From a virus, in IMG/VR virus record IMGVR_UViG_3300010368_000156, positions 1 to 20,561 of that record: 20,561 bases of DNA. The stretch is one strand, 5' to 3'. Position 1 is the first letter of the stretch. Every line of letters starts with the position of its first letter. Both the position numbers and the translations under genes were made by a program. The notes below the pieces were generated by a model that saw only the letters and a program-made list of their open reading frames with translations, was not told the DNA's origin and did not search any database. Positions 13,211 to 19,997 of this stretch are shown here, one piece after another.

Positions 13211-13955
13211 GACATTCATTGGCGAGGCTGTACGCAATGCCAAGCTATATCACCGCTCGGCGATGTGGCGGACCATCCTGACGAGCAACAAGCTCAAGAC
13301 CACACTGATGGGAGAGGGTGAGCGGGCAGTGGTGGCCAACCCTGATCTCATCAAAAAGCATGGCGGGCGATATGCATCCTTTGCTCGCTCGATGAGTGGT
13401 GACTTCATGGGGGCGGTCTATGCCGATGTGGTTGTGGTCCTTGAGTTTAACTCCGAGAAGTTGAGAGCCGACTATAAGCTGGTGCCGGTCGATTGGTTCA
13501 ACCGCAATGCTCTGCCCAATCAACGGGGCGGCGGGCGCAGTGAGGAAGAGGAGCGGCTGATTACGGATGATGAGTACATTCGGCTTGACAAGTATCTTGA
13601 TGGTGTTCACATTTTCATGAAGTTTGCGCTCCGGGATGTCAAGAACATTGCCTATCACCGGGCCATGATCGCCGGGCTCAAGGACGATCTTGCATCCAAT
13701 TCAACAGCCCCTGACGAGAAGCCTATCATCAGGGACAAGATCGCACAACAGGAGGCCTGGATTCGGAACATGCAGGACCGCATCTGGGATCACGACTCGA
13801 CCGTTGCCATGTATGCGGATAAGCACCCGGGCGTGCCTGTCTGGGTCTATGGCGATGAGAAGAGCTTTGCGCAAGGGCGCTGGGCCAATGCCGCCCAGAT
13901 GAACCCACACCTGTGGGACAAGGACGATGAGGACGACTATGATGAAGAGGCTTAA
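13194..13955 (+). CDS. tandem paralog F: predicted capsid-targeted ART-like protein (253 aa)
   Basis: The start is ATGATG at 13194/13197, after GAGGA (13184-13188), within the tail codons of E. Upstream in-frame starts are ignored. Residues: MMKRLKTFIGE|A targeting-like peptide, KLYH (His20), RYASFARSMSGDF (59-71), VVVLEFNSEKLRADYKLVPV then DWF (80-102), RSEEEERLI (115-123), GVHIF, a helical charged region (145-205), VPVWVYGDEKSF, GRWANAAQMNP and tail DDEDDYDEEA. It resembles E strongly from the N-terminus to GVHI, pointing to a recent duplication of this part, but carries the helical region that E lacks. Confidence 0.78.
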   Translation: MMKRLKTFIGEAVRNAKLYHRSAMWRTILTSNKLKTTLMGEGERAVVANPDLIKKHGGRYASFARSMSGDFMGAVYADVVVVLEFNSEKLRADYKLVPVDWFNRNALPNQRGGGRSEEEERLITDDEYIRLDKYLDGVHIFMKFALRDVKNIAYHRAMIAGLKDDLASNSTAPDEKPIIRDKIAQQEAWIRNMQDRIWDHDSTVAMYADKHPGVPVWVYGDEKSFAQGRWANAAQMNPHLWDKDDEDDYDEEA

Positions 13956-13956
13956 G
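13926..13956 (+). repeat. conserved F/G gene junction, repeat of 13181-13211
   Basis: The 31-base stretch here and the one at 13181-13211 (the E/F junction) agree at about 29 positions. Each encodes the acidic end DEDDYDEE(A/T) of one paralog and, in another frame, the GAGGA ribosome-binding site and ATGATGAAGAG start of the next. It marks the duplication unit as ending in the overlap. Confidence 0.7.
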
Positions 13957-14709
13957 GGCTGGCTACTGGGCGAGGGTGTTCGTACACCAAAGCTCTATCA
14001 CACATCACCTAACTGGTGGTCCAACATCCTAGAGGATGGCCTGATCAAGTCCAGTGACATGCGGAACTATGCGGATGAGCTTGCGCTCATGAAGCGGACA
14101 GGCATCGGCAACAAGTATCGCCGGTTCATCTCATTCGGTCGGAGCCTGCAAAGCTCATGGGCAAACCCCCGGGGAGGGAACAGTGACAACAGGTCAGCCG
14201 TGTCCCTTGAGTTTGATGCGAACAAGCTGCGGGCCGACTATAAGATTGTGCCGGTCGATTACTTCTCATATGAGACGACGGGCGAGGATGATGACGGCAT
14301 GGTCCATGTGCGCCATGGTCGGGGCCAAGGCGTGTCAGAGACCGAGGAGCGCCTTCTTACCAATAAGCCTGCCATCCCCATCGAGCCATACCTAACGGCT
14401 GTCCATGTGGCCATGACGGCCCGGGAACAGCACATCATGGACCAGATATGGCGAGCGAAGCGTGTGCCCAAGTGGAAATTCGCCACCGACGCCGAGATCA
14501 AGCACGCCGAGAACCTACTAGATAGCTATGAGGAAGAGCTTGGGAAGGTCTACAGCTCCATACTTGAGTTCACGAATAAATACCCCGAGGTTCCGGTGTA
14601 TGCCTATCGGAACAACAATGATTATTATAATGCGAGATGGGCAGATGCAGAGCAGATCAATCCAAAGCTAGAGAGTCACGACGATGACCGAGACGACACC
14701 GACGAATAA
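13939..14709 (+). CDS. tandem paralog G: predicted capsid-targeted ART-like protein (256 aa)
   Basis: The start is ATGATG at 13939/13942 with GAGGA at 13929-13933, in a junction nearly identical to that between E and F. N-terminal MMKRLKGWLLGE|G (possible cleavage after Glu12), KLYH (His21), RRFISFGRSLQSSW (61-74), SLEFDANKLRADYKIVPVDY (89-108), an acidic insertion GEDDDG, GVSETEERLL (131-140), AVHVAMTA, a helical region (160-215), VPVYAYRNNNDYY, ARWADAEQINP and tail SHDDDRDDTDE. SFGRS replaces SFARS. The last gene of the array; its end overlaps the membrane-protein gene by 26 bases. Confidence 0.77.
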   Translation: MMKRLKGWLLGEGVRTPKLYHTSPNWWSNILEDGLIKSSDMRNYADELALMKRTGIGNKYRRFISFGRSLQSSWANPRGGNSDNRSAVSLEFDANKLRADYKIVPVDYFSYETTGEDDDGMVHVRHGRGQGVSETEERLLTNKPAIPIEPYLTAVHVAMTAREQHIMDQIWRAKRVPKWKFATDAEIKHAENLLDSYEEELGKVYSSILEFTNKYPEVPVYAYRNNNDYYNARWADAEQINPKLESHDDDRDDTDE

Positions 14710-14974
14710 GCACGATCTCAATGAGGATGGTGTGATCGATGAGAATGAAGGCGCCGTGATCTTTCGCTGGCGCCGGACCCAGAGATACTTTGCGGTGGTC
14801 GCATTCGCTGCAATTGCCCTCAACACTACGGTGCTCATCATACTGGTGTCCATGGGTGTGATGACACCCGACATGATCAACTCATTGGGCGCACCATTGG
14901 CATGGTTCTATGGTGTGATGGGTGGCGTGATTGGCACCTTCATGGGCGGCGAGGTCTTTATCAACCGGCCCTAG
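14684..14974 (+). CDS. small membrane protein with EF-hand-like loop (96 aa)
   Basis: ATG 14684 lies within the end of paralog G. Residues 11-22 read DLNEDGVIDENE, which has Asp, Asn, Asp, Gly, Ile, Asp and Glu at positions 1, 3, 5, 6, 8, 9 and 12 of a canonical calcium-binding EF-hand loop. Two hydrophobic segments follow, about 36-60 (FAVVAFAAIALNTTVLIILV and on) and about 70-92 (PLAWFYGVMGGVIGTFMGG). A small two-helix membrane protein in a late operon might be a holin, but no family match is recognised. The tail is short (FINRP). The stop shares CTAG with the stop of the convergent tape-measure gene. Confidence 0.65.
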   Translation: MTETTPTNKHDLNEDGVIDENEGAVIFRWRRTQRYFAVVAFAAIALNTTVLIILVSMGVMTPDMINSLGAPLAWFYGVMGGVIGTFMGGEVFINRP

Positions 14975-16575
14975 TTTCTAAATGGTCTCGCTGGGTTGGT
15001 TGTGCTGACCTGCCGGTTGATGAATGCATTGGTCTGGGTGCTTGAGGTGACACTGGTGTTCGATGGTGCCGAGATAACCATAGACGCCGATACCTGAGCC
15101 GCTGCTTGTTGGGCGGTCTCTCTTGCATTTGTAGAAATGGTCTCGCCCGGACGAGCCGATGCACCTGACGGTATGATACCGCCTGCGGCGCCCTGATCCG
15201 CCAGAGTGTTGGGTCCATTTAATGCATCAGCAATCGTGGCTATTGCACCGGCAGAGCCGGGTAATAGAGCGGCAGTAGTGCCAGCCGCAAGGTTTCCTGC
15301 GCCTTGAAGCATGTTGCCGAGAATTTCGCCGGGGTTCAGGCGGCGTGCCCATAGGATGGCATCATCAAGGAATGAAACCATTCCGGAGAATGCACCGGTG
15401 ATCATGGACCAGAAACTATCCCATGCACCCACAAGCATATCCCATACTTCGCCAATACCCTCAACAGGATTCTCCCCAAAGAACCCTCCGAACATTCTGA
15501 GTGCGGCCTCCACAAAATCATAGAACCAGTTGGACAATCCAATAACCCAGTCCTCTAGCCATTGAGCGGCGCCATTGATGGCCTCTCGCACAGCCAGCGA
15601 TGCCTCCTCAGAGAAGCCCATCATCCTCATAACCTTCTCAACGATCCAACCAAAAAATTCCCCGAGATCAGTAATGAGCGTAAGGAACCCATTGACGGCA
15701 CCTCGGAAGAATGCCACAAACACAGAGATTGCGTCCGATCCTTGCTGGCCAGCTTCCGTAAAGGCGGCGGTCATTCCATCCCAGATCGCAATCACGAGTG
15801 TGATGAACCACGCAAACTTCCCAAGGGAACGGAACACCGCCCCCAGCAGTTTGCCCAGAAACTCTTTGAACGGAATGATAGCCTTGACAATGTCAACAAA
15901 GAATTTTGATATCTTCCCAATCCACTTAAAGATGAACTTGATGCCGTCAAATAGCATCCGCCTCGAAGACTTGGCCGGGGTAAGCCAATTACCAAGGCGG
16001 GCAATGAATCTGGTGATGGGCGAGAATAGATTGGTCCGGAGTGTTTTGAACCATTTCGAATCAAAGGCCGCCCGTATCGCATTATTGATCATACTTGGGA
16101 TACCGAACATCATGGTATTAATCAATGAGCCGACTTTCTTCGCAAACCCAATTGTATTCAATGAAACAAAGAAGCCTGTGACCATCTCAATGGTCTTTGT
16201 CATGGCGTCATCAAGGTCTGTCCGCATTCTACTGGCAGCCAATGCAACACCCATGACAATGGCGCCTGCTGCAGCAGCCACGCCCATAGCCGCAAGCAGA
16301 CCATCTAGGATAAGACCGTTCTTCCTCTTCTCGCCATCCTTCATACCCTTGGCTTCCTTGCGGCGCTCGGCAGCGGCTAGTGCCTGCTGTTGAAGTTCGA
16401 GCAATCTGGCACCCTCACTAGCGGCCATCAGATCGAGTAGTGCTTTCATGCGTTCGGCGAGAATTTTAGTAAATTCTTCATTCTCAGTAGTTCGGTCCAA
16501 TGCCTTGGTGGATGTCTCATTGAGGATTTTGAGTTCCGCAACCACAGCACCCATGAAGTCGTTATTGCCAGCCAT
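14971..16575 (-). CDS. tail tape-measure-like protein (534 aa), gp29-like role
   Basis: The 534-residue protein begins with a charged coiled-coil-like region (about 1-85, with MKALLDLMAASEGARLLELQ), a small hydrophobic Ala/Gly/Val helix (about 88-112), then a long stretch of amphipathic and hydrophobic segments rich in Phe, Trp and Gly (115-430), and ends in a Ser/Thr/Asn/Ala-rich low-complexity tail. That layout is typical of phage tape-measure proteins, which set tail length and sit inside the tube; T4's gp29 has 590 residues. It follows the tube-fold gene with one base between, and GAGGA precedes the start. Sequence identity to gp29 cannot be judged here, so the role is inferred from architecture and position. 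Confidence 0.65.
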   Translation of the reverse strand: MAGNNDFMGAVVAELKILNETSTKALDRTTENEEFTKILAERMKALLDLMAASEGARLLELQQQALAAAERRKEAKGMKDGEKRKNGLILDGLLAAMGVAAAAGAIVMGVALAASRMRTDLDDAMTKTIEMVTGFFVSLNTIGFAKKVGSLINTMMFGIPSMINNAIRAAFDSKWFKTLRTNLFSPITRFIARLGNWLTPAKSSRRMLFDGIKFIFKWIGKISKFFVDIVKAIIPFKEFLGKLLGAVFRSLGKFAWFITLVIAIWDGMTAAFTEAGQQGSDAISVFVAFFRGAVNGFLTLITDLGEFFGWIVEKVMRMMGFSEEASLAVREAINGAAQWLEDWVIGLSNWFYDFVEAALRMFGGFFGENPVEGIGEVWDMLVGAWDSFWSMITGAFSGMVSFLDDAILWARRLNPGEILGNMLQGAGNLAAGTTAALLPGSAGAIATIADALNGPNTLADQGAAGGIIPSGASARPGETISTNARETAQQAAAQVSASMVISAPSNTSVTSSTQTNAFINRQVSTTNPARPFRN

Positions 16576-16576
16576 A

Positions 16577-17197
16577 TTAGAATAGTCCTCGGGTTAGGTC
16601 ACGAATGACATTGGATGGGAAGCTGCCACCTTGGACGGCTCGCAGTAGGTCAATACCACCAGATAGCAGGGCACTCTCCATGACCTCATAGTCCTCATAC
16701 TCGATCTGGATTTGTATCTCGACCACCGAGTTTTCGGAGTTGTCGCTTAGATCGATCTGGGTCTTGACCTTCGGGAAGGCACCACGCAGCTTGACAATGT
16801 ATGTGGGCACACCGCTATCATTGGTGGCCATGATATAGATGTCCCGGACCAAGTCCTTACGGTAGGCCACTGCATAGGTCACCGGATCAACTGCCGAGTT
16901 CATCCATCGGTCGAAGTATCGGCTCACGGTATGGTCATTGGACTCGGTGAAGGCCATGTCAACCGGGGTATTGATGTATCCGGTCGGTGTCTCGAAGCTC
17001 TTCATGTTCACTCGACGGGGAACGGTGGTGATGCTGCGGCCCGGCAAGGTTGCCCGCCGACACAGGACATCCATGGAGATGGCATCCTCGCCAACCGACA
17101 TGGTGGGCAACAGGATGCGATACTTGTTGAGCTTGGCGATGCCACCCTTGGCAGCAATGATGGTATGAGCAAAGTCAGGTCCGATGAAGTTTACCAT
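16577..17197 (-). CDS. tail-tube-fold protein (gp19/gp54-like, 206 aa)
   Basis: The 206 residues follow the pattern of contractile-tail tube proteins such as T4 gp19 (163 residues): an N-terminal NKYRILLPTMSV strand, CRRATLPGRSITTVPRRVNM, ETPTGYINTPVDMAFTESND followed by a helix (VSRYFDRWMNSAV), and an ending with LRGAFPKVKTQIDLSDNSEN and VEIQIQIEYEDYE. It could be the main tube protein, or the tube-initiating baseplate protein gp54, which shares the fold in distant T4-like phages. The small size favours a gp19-like fold, while its place beside the tape measure and near baseplate genes favours an initiator. Gaps of 6 and 1 bases to its neighbours show an operon with gp4 first. Confidence 0.7.
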   Translation of the reverse strand: MVNFIGPDFAHTIIAAKGGIAKLNKYRILLPTMSVGEDAISMDVLCRRATLPGRSITTVPRRVNMKSFETPTGYINTPVDMAFTESNDHTVSRYFDRWMNSAVDPVTYAVAYRKDLVRDIYIMATNDSGVPTYIVKLRGAFPKVKTQIDLSDNSENSVVEIQIQIEYEDYEVMESALLSGGIDLLRAVQGGSFPSNVIRDLTRGLF

Positions 17198-17203
17198 GGC
17201 GTG

Positions 17204-17653
17204 TTATAGTGTCCTCGTTACGAGTGTGGCAAGTTCCTCGGGTAGCACCTCAATGATGCGGCCTTTGATGCGGTTCTTTGAATAGAATTTCAGGGCAGGC
17301 TTGGTCGAGCCATTGGCCTTGACCGCCAGCTCCATGCGCAGGAGGGCATCCTTACGATCATCCTCCTTGGGCAGGGACATGATACGGATGTACTCTTCGA
17401 CAATACGGCGGCGATGTGTGATGGATGTGAGGGACAGGACATTGATACCGAGCAGGCCACCATTGCGCACCCGGGTCACAATGAACAGAGGCACCATGTC
17501 AAGGGGCGTCATGTTACGCTCGCTGCGATCAGGTTCATAGCCGAACAGATAGGACCGGCCAAACTCAAGGGTTGCCAGCTTGGATGAAGGCGAACGCATC
17601 TTGCGTGTCACCCAGTTCTGATATGTGGCGGGTTGCCGTGGTCCATCTACCAT
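17204..17653 (-). CDS. small conserved phage protein of uncertain role (149 aa)
   Basis: The start at 17653 overlaps the end of the gp4 gene by 7 bases. The protein contains RSYLFGYEPDRSERNMTPLD, MVPLFIVTRVRNGGLLGINVLSLTSITHR and a C-terminal basic part (KFYSKNRIKGRIIEVLPEEL). The pattern Y-x-F-x-Y-x-P...LxxxDxxPLxxxxxxxxGGxxGxNxxxLxxxxR recurs in small proteins of T4-like marine phages, some of which I believe carry the label DNA end protector (gp2); I cannot confirm this. In T4, gene 2 adjoins gene 4, which agrees, but T4 gp2 is much larger (274 residues). Probably a structural or head-completion factor. Confidence 0.6.
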   Translation of the reverse strand: MVDGPRQPATYQNWVTRKMRSPSSKLATLEFGRSYLFGYEPDRSERNMTPLDMVPLFIVTRVRNGGLLGINVLSLTSITHRRRIVEEYIRIMSLPKEDDRKDALLRMELAVKANGSTKPALKFYSKNRIKGRIIEVLPEELATLVTRTL

Positions 17654-18096
17654 TTCAGTATCCCCATCTTCTTTAGGACGTGTTCATCCCAGATTGCGAA
17701 CTCATATCCGGCCTTCTTTGCATAGGCCTCGGCTGCTTCCCATTTACAGCTGTTGGTGACATAGGTCATGCACTCTTCGATATAATACTGGCGCTTCTTG
17801 CCCTTCTTAACAGGTGGCCGGGTCTGCTTGGATGGCTTGACCTCAACCATAAGAATGGTGCCGTCCGCAAACTTGATTGTCAGGTCCATGAAGTAACGGC
17901 GCTGCTTCTTCTTGCCGCTATCATAGTATGGGATGACCGTCTCCTCTGCCACCCACTCGACTACCTTGTCCTGACGCTCACACCAAAGGAAACATGCACG
18001 CTCCCACCCAGACCTATACACGACATCATCAGGATTGCCCATGTACTTGGCAGGCTTCTTTAATTTATATTTGCCCTTGTATGTGCGAAAAGCCAT
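17647..18096 (-). CDS. 4: head completion protein gp4 (endonuclease-like)
   Basis: At 149 residues it matches the length of T4 gp4 (150). It has RTYKGKYKLKKPAKYMGNPD, a YRSGWERACFLWCE helix with Glu32, then VEWVAEETVIPYY, YFMDLTIKF with Asp71 and MVEVKPSKQT with E85-V-K87. The E...D...ExK arrangement is the PD-(D/E)xK nuclease core. The following KRQYYIEECMTYVTNSCKWE and GYEFAIWDEHVLKKMG complete the family pattern. In T4, gp4 completes filled heads so that tails can attach. It is the first gene of the leftward late operon, 24 bases from the predicted transcription start, with GAGGA in front of the ATG. Confidence 0.85.
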   Translation of the reverse strand: MAFRTYKGKYKLKKPAKYMGNPDDVVYRSGWERACFLWCERQDKVVEWVAEETVIPYYDSGKKKQRRYFMDLTIKFADGTILMVEVKPSKQTRPPVKKGKKRQYYIEECMTYVTNSCKWEAAEAYAKKAGYEFAIWDEHVLKKMGILKW

Positions 18097-18106
18097 GAGT
18101 CCTCGG

Positions 18107-18114
18107 TATAAATA
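18107..18114 (+). promoter_or_regulatory. T4-type late promoter, rightward (gp48-gp53-hub operon)
   Basis: Exact TATAAATA on the + strand. With the usual 5-base spacing the start is at about 18120, giving a 27-base leader to ATG 18147 with GAGGG as ribosome-binding site. It directly faces the leftward promoter at 18126-18133; 11 bases lie between the two elements. Confidence 0.85.
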
Positions 18115-18125
18115 CAGATACGATC

Positions 18126-18133
18126 TATTTATA
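18126..18133 (-). promoter_or_regulatory. T4-type late promoter, leftward (gp4 to tape measure operon)
   Basis: TATAAATA read on the - strand (TATTTATA on +). The predicted start is about 18120, the same base as for the opposing promoter, followed by a 24-base leader to the gp4 ATG at 18096. The whole element GTATAAATA-N11-TATTTATAC is a near-perfect inverted repeat. Confidence 0.85.
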
Positions 18134-18146
18134 CAGAGGGAACGTA

Positions 18147-19133
18147 ATGACTAACCGCACAATTATGAAATATCCATCGAATGTTTCCTCGAAGGATCGG
18201 CTGTGGGTTCGCTTCAAACAGGTGGACTTCAAACTAGACTCTCATAACAGACTCAAGGTGAAGGGTAACGACACACCGGCGGTCTATCTTCATATGCCCG
18301 GCTCATTCTCATTCGGCGACGGCGCCACATACACATCATCTGATTTCGGGATGATTGGACGGGGTGTCGAGCAGGCCATTCAGGGTGGGGTACTTGGTGG
18401 TGTTGGTGACTTGGAAAGTCGTCTCTCGGATGCCGGGGCCATGTTGTCCGGCGCATTGGTTGACACCATCCAACAGGGACAGAACCTTGTTGGCGGTAAT
18501 GCCGTGAACGCCGCCGTGATCACCATGGTCATGCAGCGCTTCCCGGGGCTTTCTGCCAGTCCGGCTGGCAATGCCGTGAGGGGTAACCTACGATACACCG
18601 CCAATCCACACCAGCGAGCGATCTTTGAACGTGTTGGCATTCGGACATTCAAGTGGGACTTTGAGCTAATCCCGGACGACTCCAATGAAGCATCCGAGAT
18701 TAATGACATCGTCAAGTTCTTTCGTAGGAACCTGTATCCTGAGTATGTGCCCGGAGCCTTGGGATCGTCCGAGCTGGCGGTTGCGGCGGATGATTATGTC
18801 TACAAGTTTCCCAGCATGCTCAAGATCGATATGTTCTATCAGATGGCTGATGAGACCCGGGATGCGATTAGTCAGGCCGGTGATATCACCGATATATTGA
18901 CGACCACGCTTGGCGGCGACAGGGATGATCTGGTCAGCTCAGGACTACTGCGCATCGGACCACGGCTGCAGTATTGCTCGCTGGTCTCGGTGGACACCAC
19001 ACTCGACTCCGGCAATGCCATGACCTATCGCACCGATAGCCAAGGACGGGCTGCTCCATTGGCCACCAAGCTATCTGTATCAGTCACCGAGGACCGTACC
19101 CTTCATCGGGGCATGATCGACCAAGGATTCTAA
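18147..19133 (+). CDS. 48: baseplate tail-tube cap protein, gp48/gp54-like (328 aa)
   Basis: The diagnostic segment is ANPHQRAIFERVGIRTFKWD then FELIPDDSNEASEINDIVKF and FRRNLYPE (about residues 149-196), the pattern shared by T4 gp48 (364 residues) and gp54 (320 residues) and their distant relatives: N-P-x-x-x-x-x-F-x-G/V-x-x-x-R-x-F-x-x-x-F-x-L-x-P. A Gly/Ala-rich region (70-135) precedes it. The C-terminal part, GPRLQYCSLVSVDTTLDSG then LSVSVTEDRTLHRGMIDQGF, has the strand pattern of tube-associated proteins. In T4 these proteins join the tube to the hub. The gene is first in the rightward operon, and its stop abuts the gp53 ATG. The choice of gp48 over gp54 is tentative, since the tube-fold protein at 16577 may be gp54. 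Confidence 0.72.
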   Translation: MTNRTIMKYPSNVSSKDRLWVRFKQVDFKLDSHNRLKVKGNDTPAVYLHMPGSFSFGDGATYTSSDFGMIGRGVEQAIQGGVLGGVGDLESRLSDAGAMLSGALVDTIQQGQNLVGGNAVNAAVITMVMQRFPGLSASPAGNAVRGNLRYTANPHQRAIFERVGIRTFKWDFELIPDDSNEASEINDIVKFFRRNLYPEYVPGALGSSELAVAADDYVYKFPSMLKIDMFYQMADETRDAISQAGDITDILTTTLGGDRDDLVSSGLLRIGPRLQYCSLVSVDTTLDSGNAMTYRTDSQGRAAPLATKLSVSVTEDRTLHRGMIDQGF

Positions 19134-19997
19134 ATGTCATACTTCAACTCATTCCCTACTGTCAAGTACCAATTCTCATCGACCGAGAAGACTGCGGACG
19201 TGGAATTCACCAACATTGTCTCATTCTCCGAAGTGTTCGAGGGTGTGGCGGATGATGAGAGCCTGTATCAGTTCTATGATGTGGCGGATGGCGAGAGACC
19301 GGACATCGTAAGTCAGCGCCTCTATGACACACCGGAATATTACTGGACCTTCTACCTACTCAATGATGGTCTGCGCCAGTGCGGCTGGCCTCTGTCCTAT
19401 GATAGCCTACTTGCCAAGCTCAATGAGGATATCCCGGGCGAGTGTCTGGTGTTCCTGCCTAGTGTGGTGGACCTTGGGGATGAAACCAACTTCCAACAGC
19501 ATGCCATGATCGAACAGTTTGCGGTCGGCGACTCCATCTTCGGCCAGCAGTCCGGCGCATCGGGTGTGGTCTATGCCCGCAATGTCAACCTCGGCCAGAT
19601 GTTTGTTCGCAAGACCAACACCATTCCATTCCAAGCCAATGAGGTTGTGGTTGATGTGGTGGCCGGGGCTCCTAACAGTCAGCTGACCGTGCGCATTGTC
19701 CACTCGCCCGCACACCTTGCCTATCACCACTTCGAAGACGGAGATGGTGACCATGTAGACGTTGACTATGCCGTGGACTTCCGGGGCCGGGGTCCCGAAG
19801 GTGCGACCGATCTCATTGGTGGTGTCTTTGATGATCTCGTCACGCCTGATGTCTATGCCAACTCTGCGCCCTACACCGGCATCACCTTCCGGGAGTTCTA
19901 TGAGGAGAAGAATGCAGACCTATCCCGCATCAAGGTGCTACGTCCCGGGACCACTGCCAAGTTTGTGGCTCTGCATAACAAAAGCATGGCCCGCTAA
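19134..19997 (+). CDS. 53: baseplate wedge protein gp53 with an inserted domain (287 aa)
   Basis: The N-terminal YFNSFPTVKYQFSS...FSEVF leads into RPDIVSQRLYDTPEYYWTFY with LLNDGLRQCGWPLSYD, the gp53 signature (T4: ANAIYGNPQLYWVLLMCND). The C-terminal FREFYEEKNADLSRIKVLRP also belongs to it. Between them, about residues 125-175, is a beta-rich segment (FAVGDSIFGQQSGASGVVYA and on) with the G-x-S-G-A-x-G-x-V motif found as an added domain in several marine phage structural proteins. That explains the greater length than T4 gp53 (196 residues). gp53 strengthens contacts between baseplate wedges. It is adjacent to the hub gene, as gene 53 is to gene 5 in T4. The ending TAATG overlaps the next start. 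Confidence 0.85.
   Translation: MSYFNSFPTVKYQFSSTEKTADVEFTNIVSFSEVFEGVADDESLYQFYDVADGERPDIVSQRLYDTPEYYWTFYLLNDGLRQCGWPLSYDSLLAKLNEDIPGECLVFLPSVVDLGDETNFQQHAMIEQFAVGDSIFGQQSGASGVVYARNVNLGQMFVRKTNTIPFQANEVVVDVVAGAPNSQLTVRIVHSPAHLAYHHFEDGDGDHVDVDYAVDFRGRGPEGATDLIGGVFDDLVTPDVYANSAPYTGITFREFYEEKNADLSRIKVLRPGTTAKFVALHNKSMAR

Noticed and set aside
9598-14709. Array proteins as tail fibres or head decoration proteins
   Set aside because: They lack collagen-like, beta-helix or Ig-like repeats. The strongly conserved His, Arg and Glu motifs and the cleavable-looking N-terminus suit a soluble packaged protein better.
15575-16393. 272-codon open frame on the + strand
   Set aside because: Antisense to the tape-measure-like gene. 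The Ser/Arg/Ile-rich content and lack of a ribosome-binding site mark it as a mirror of the real gene.
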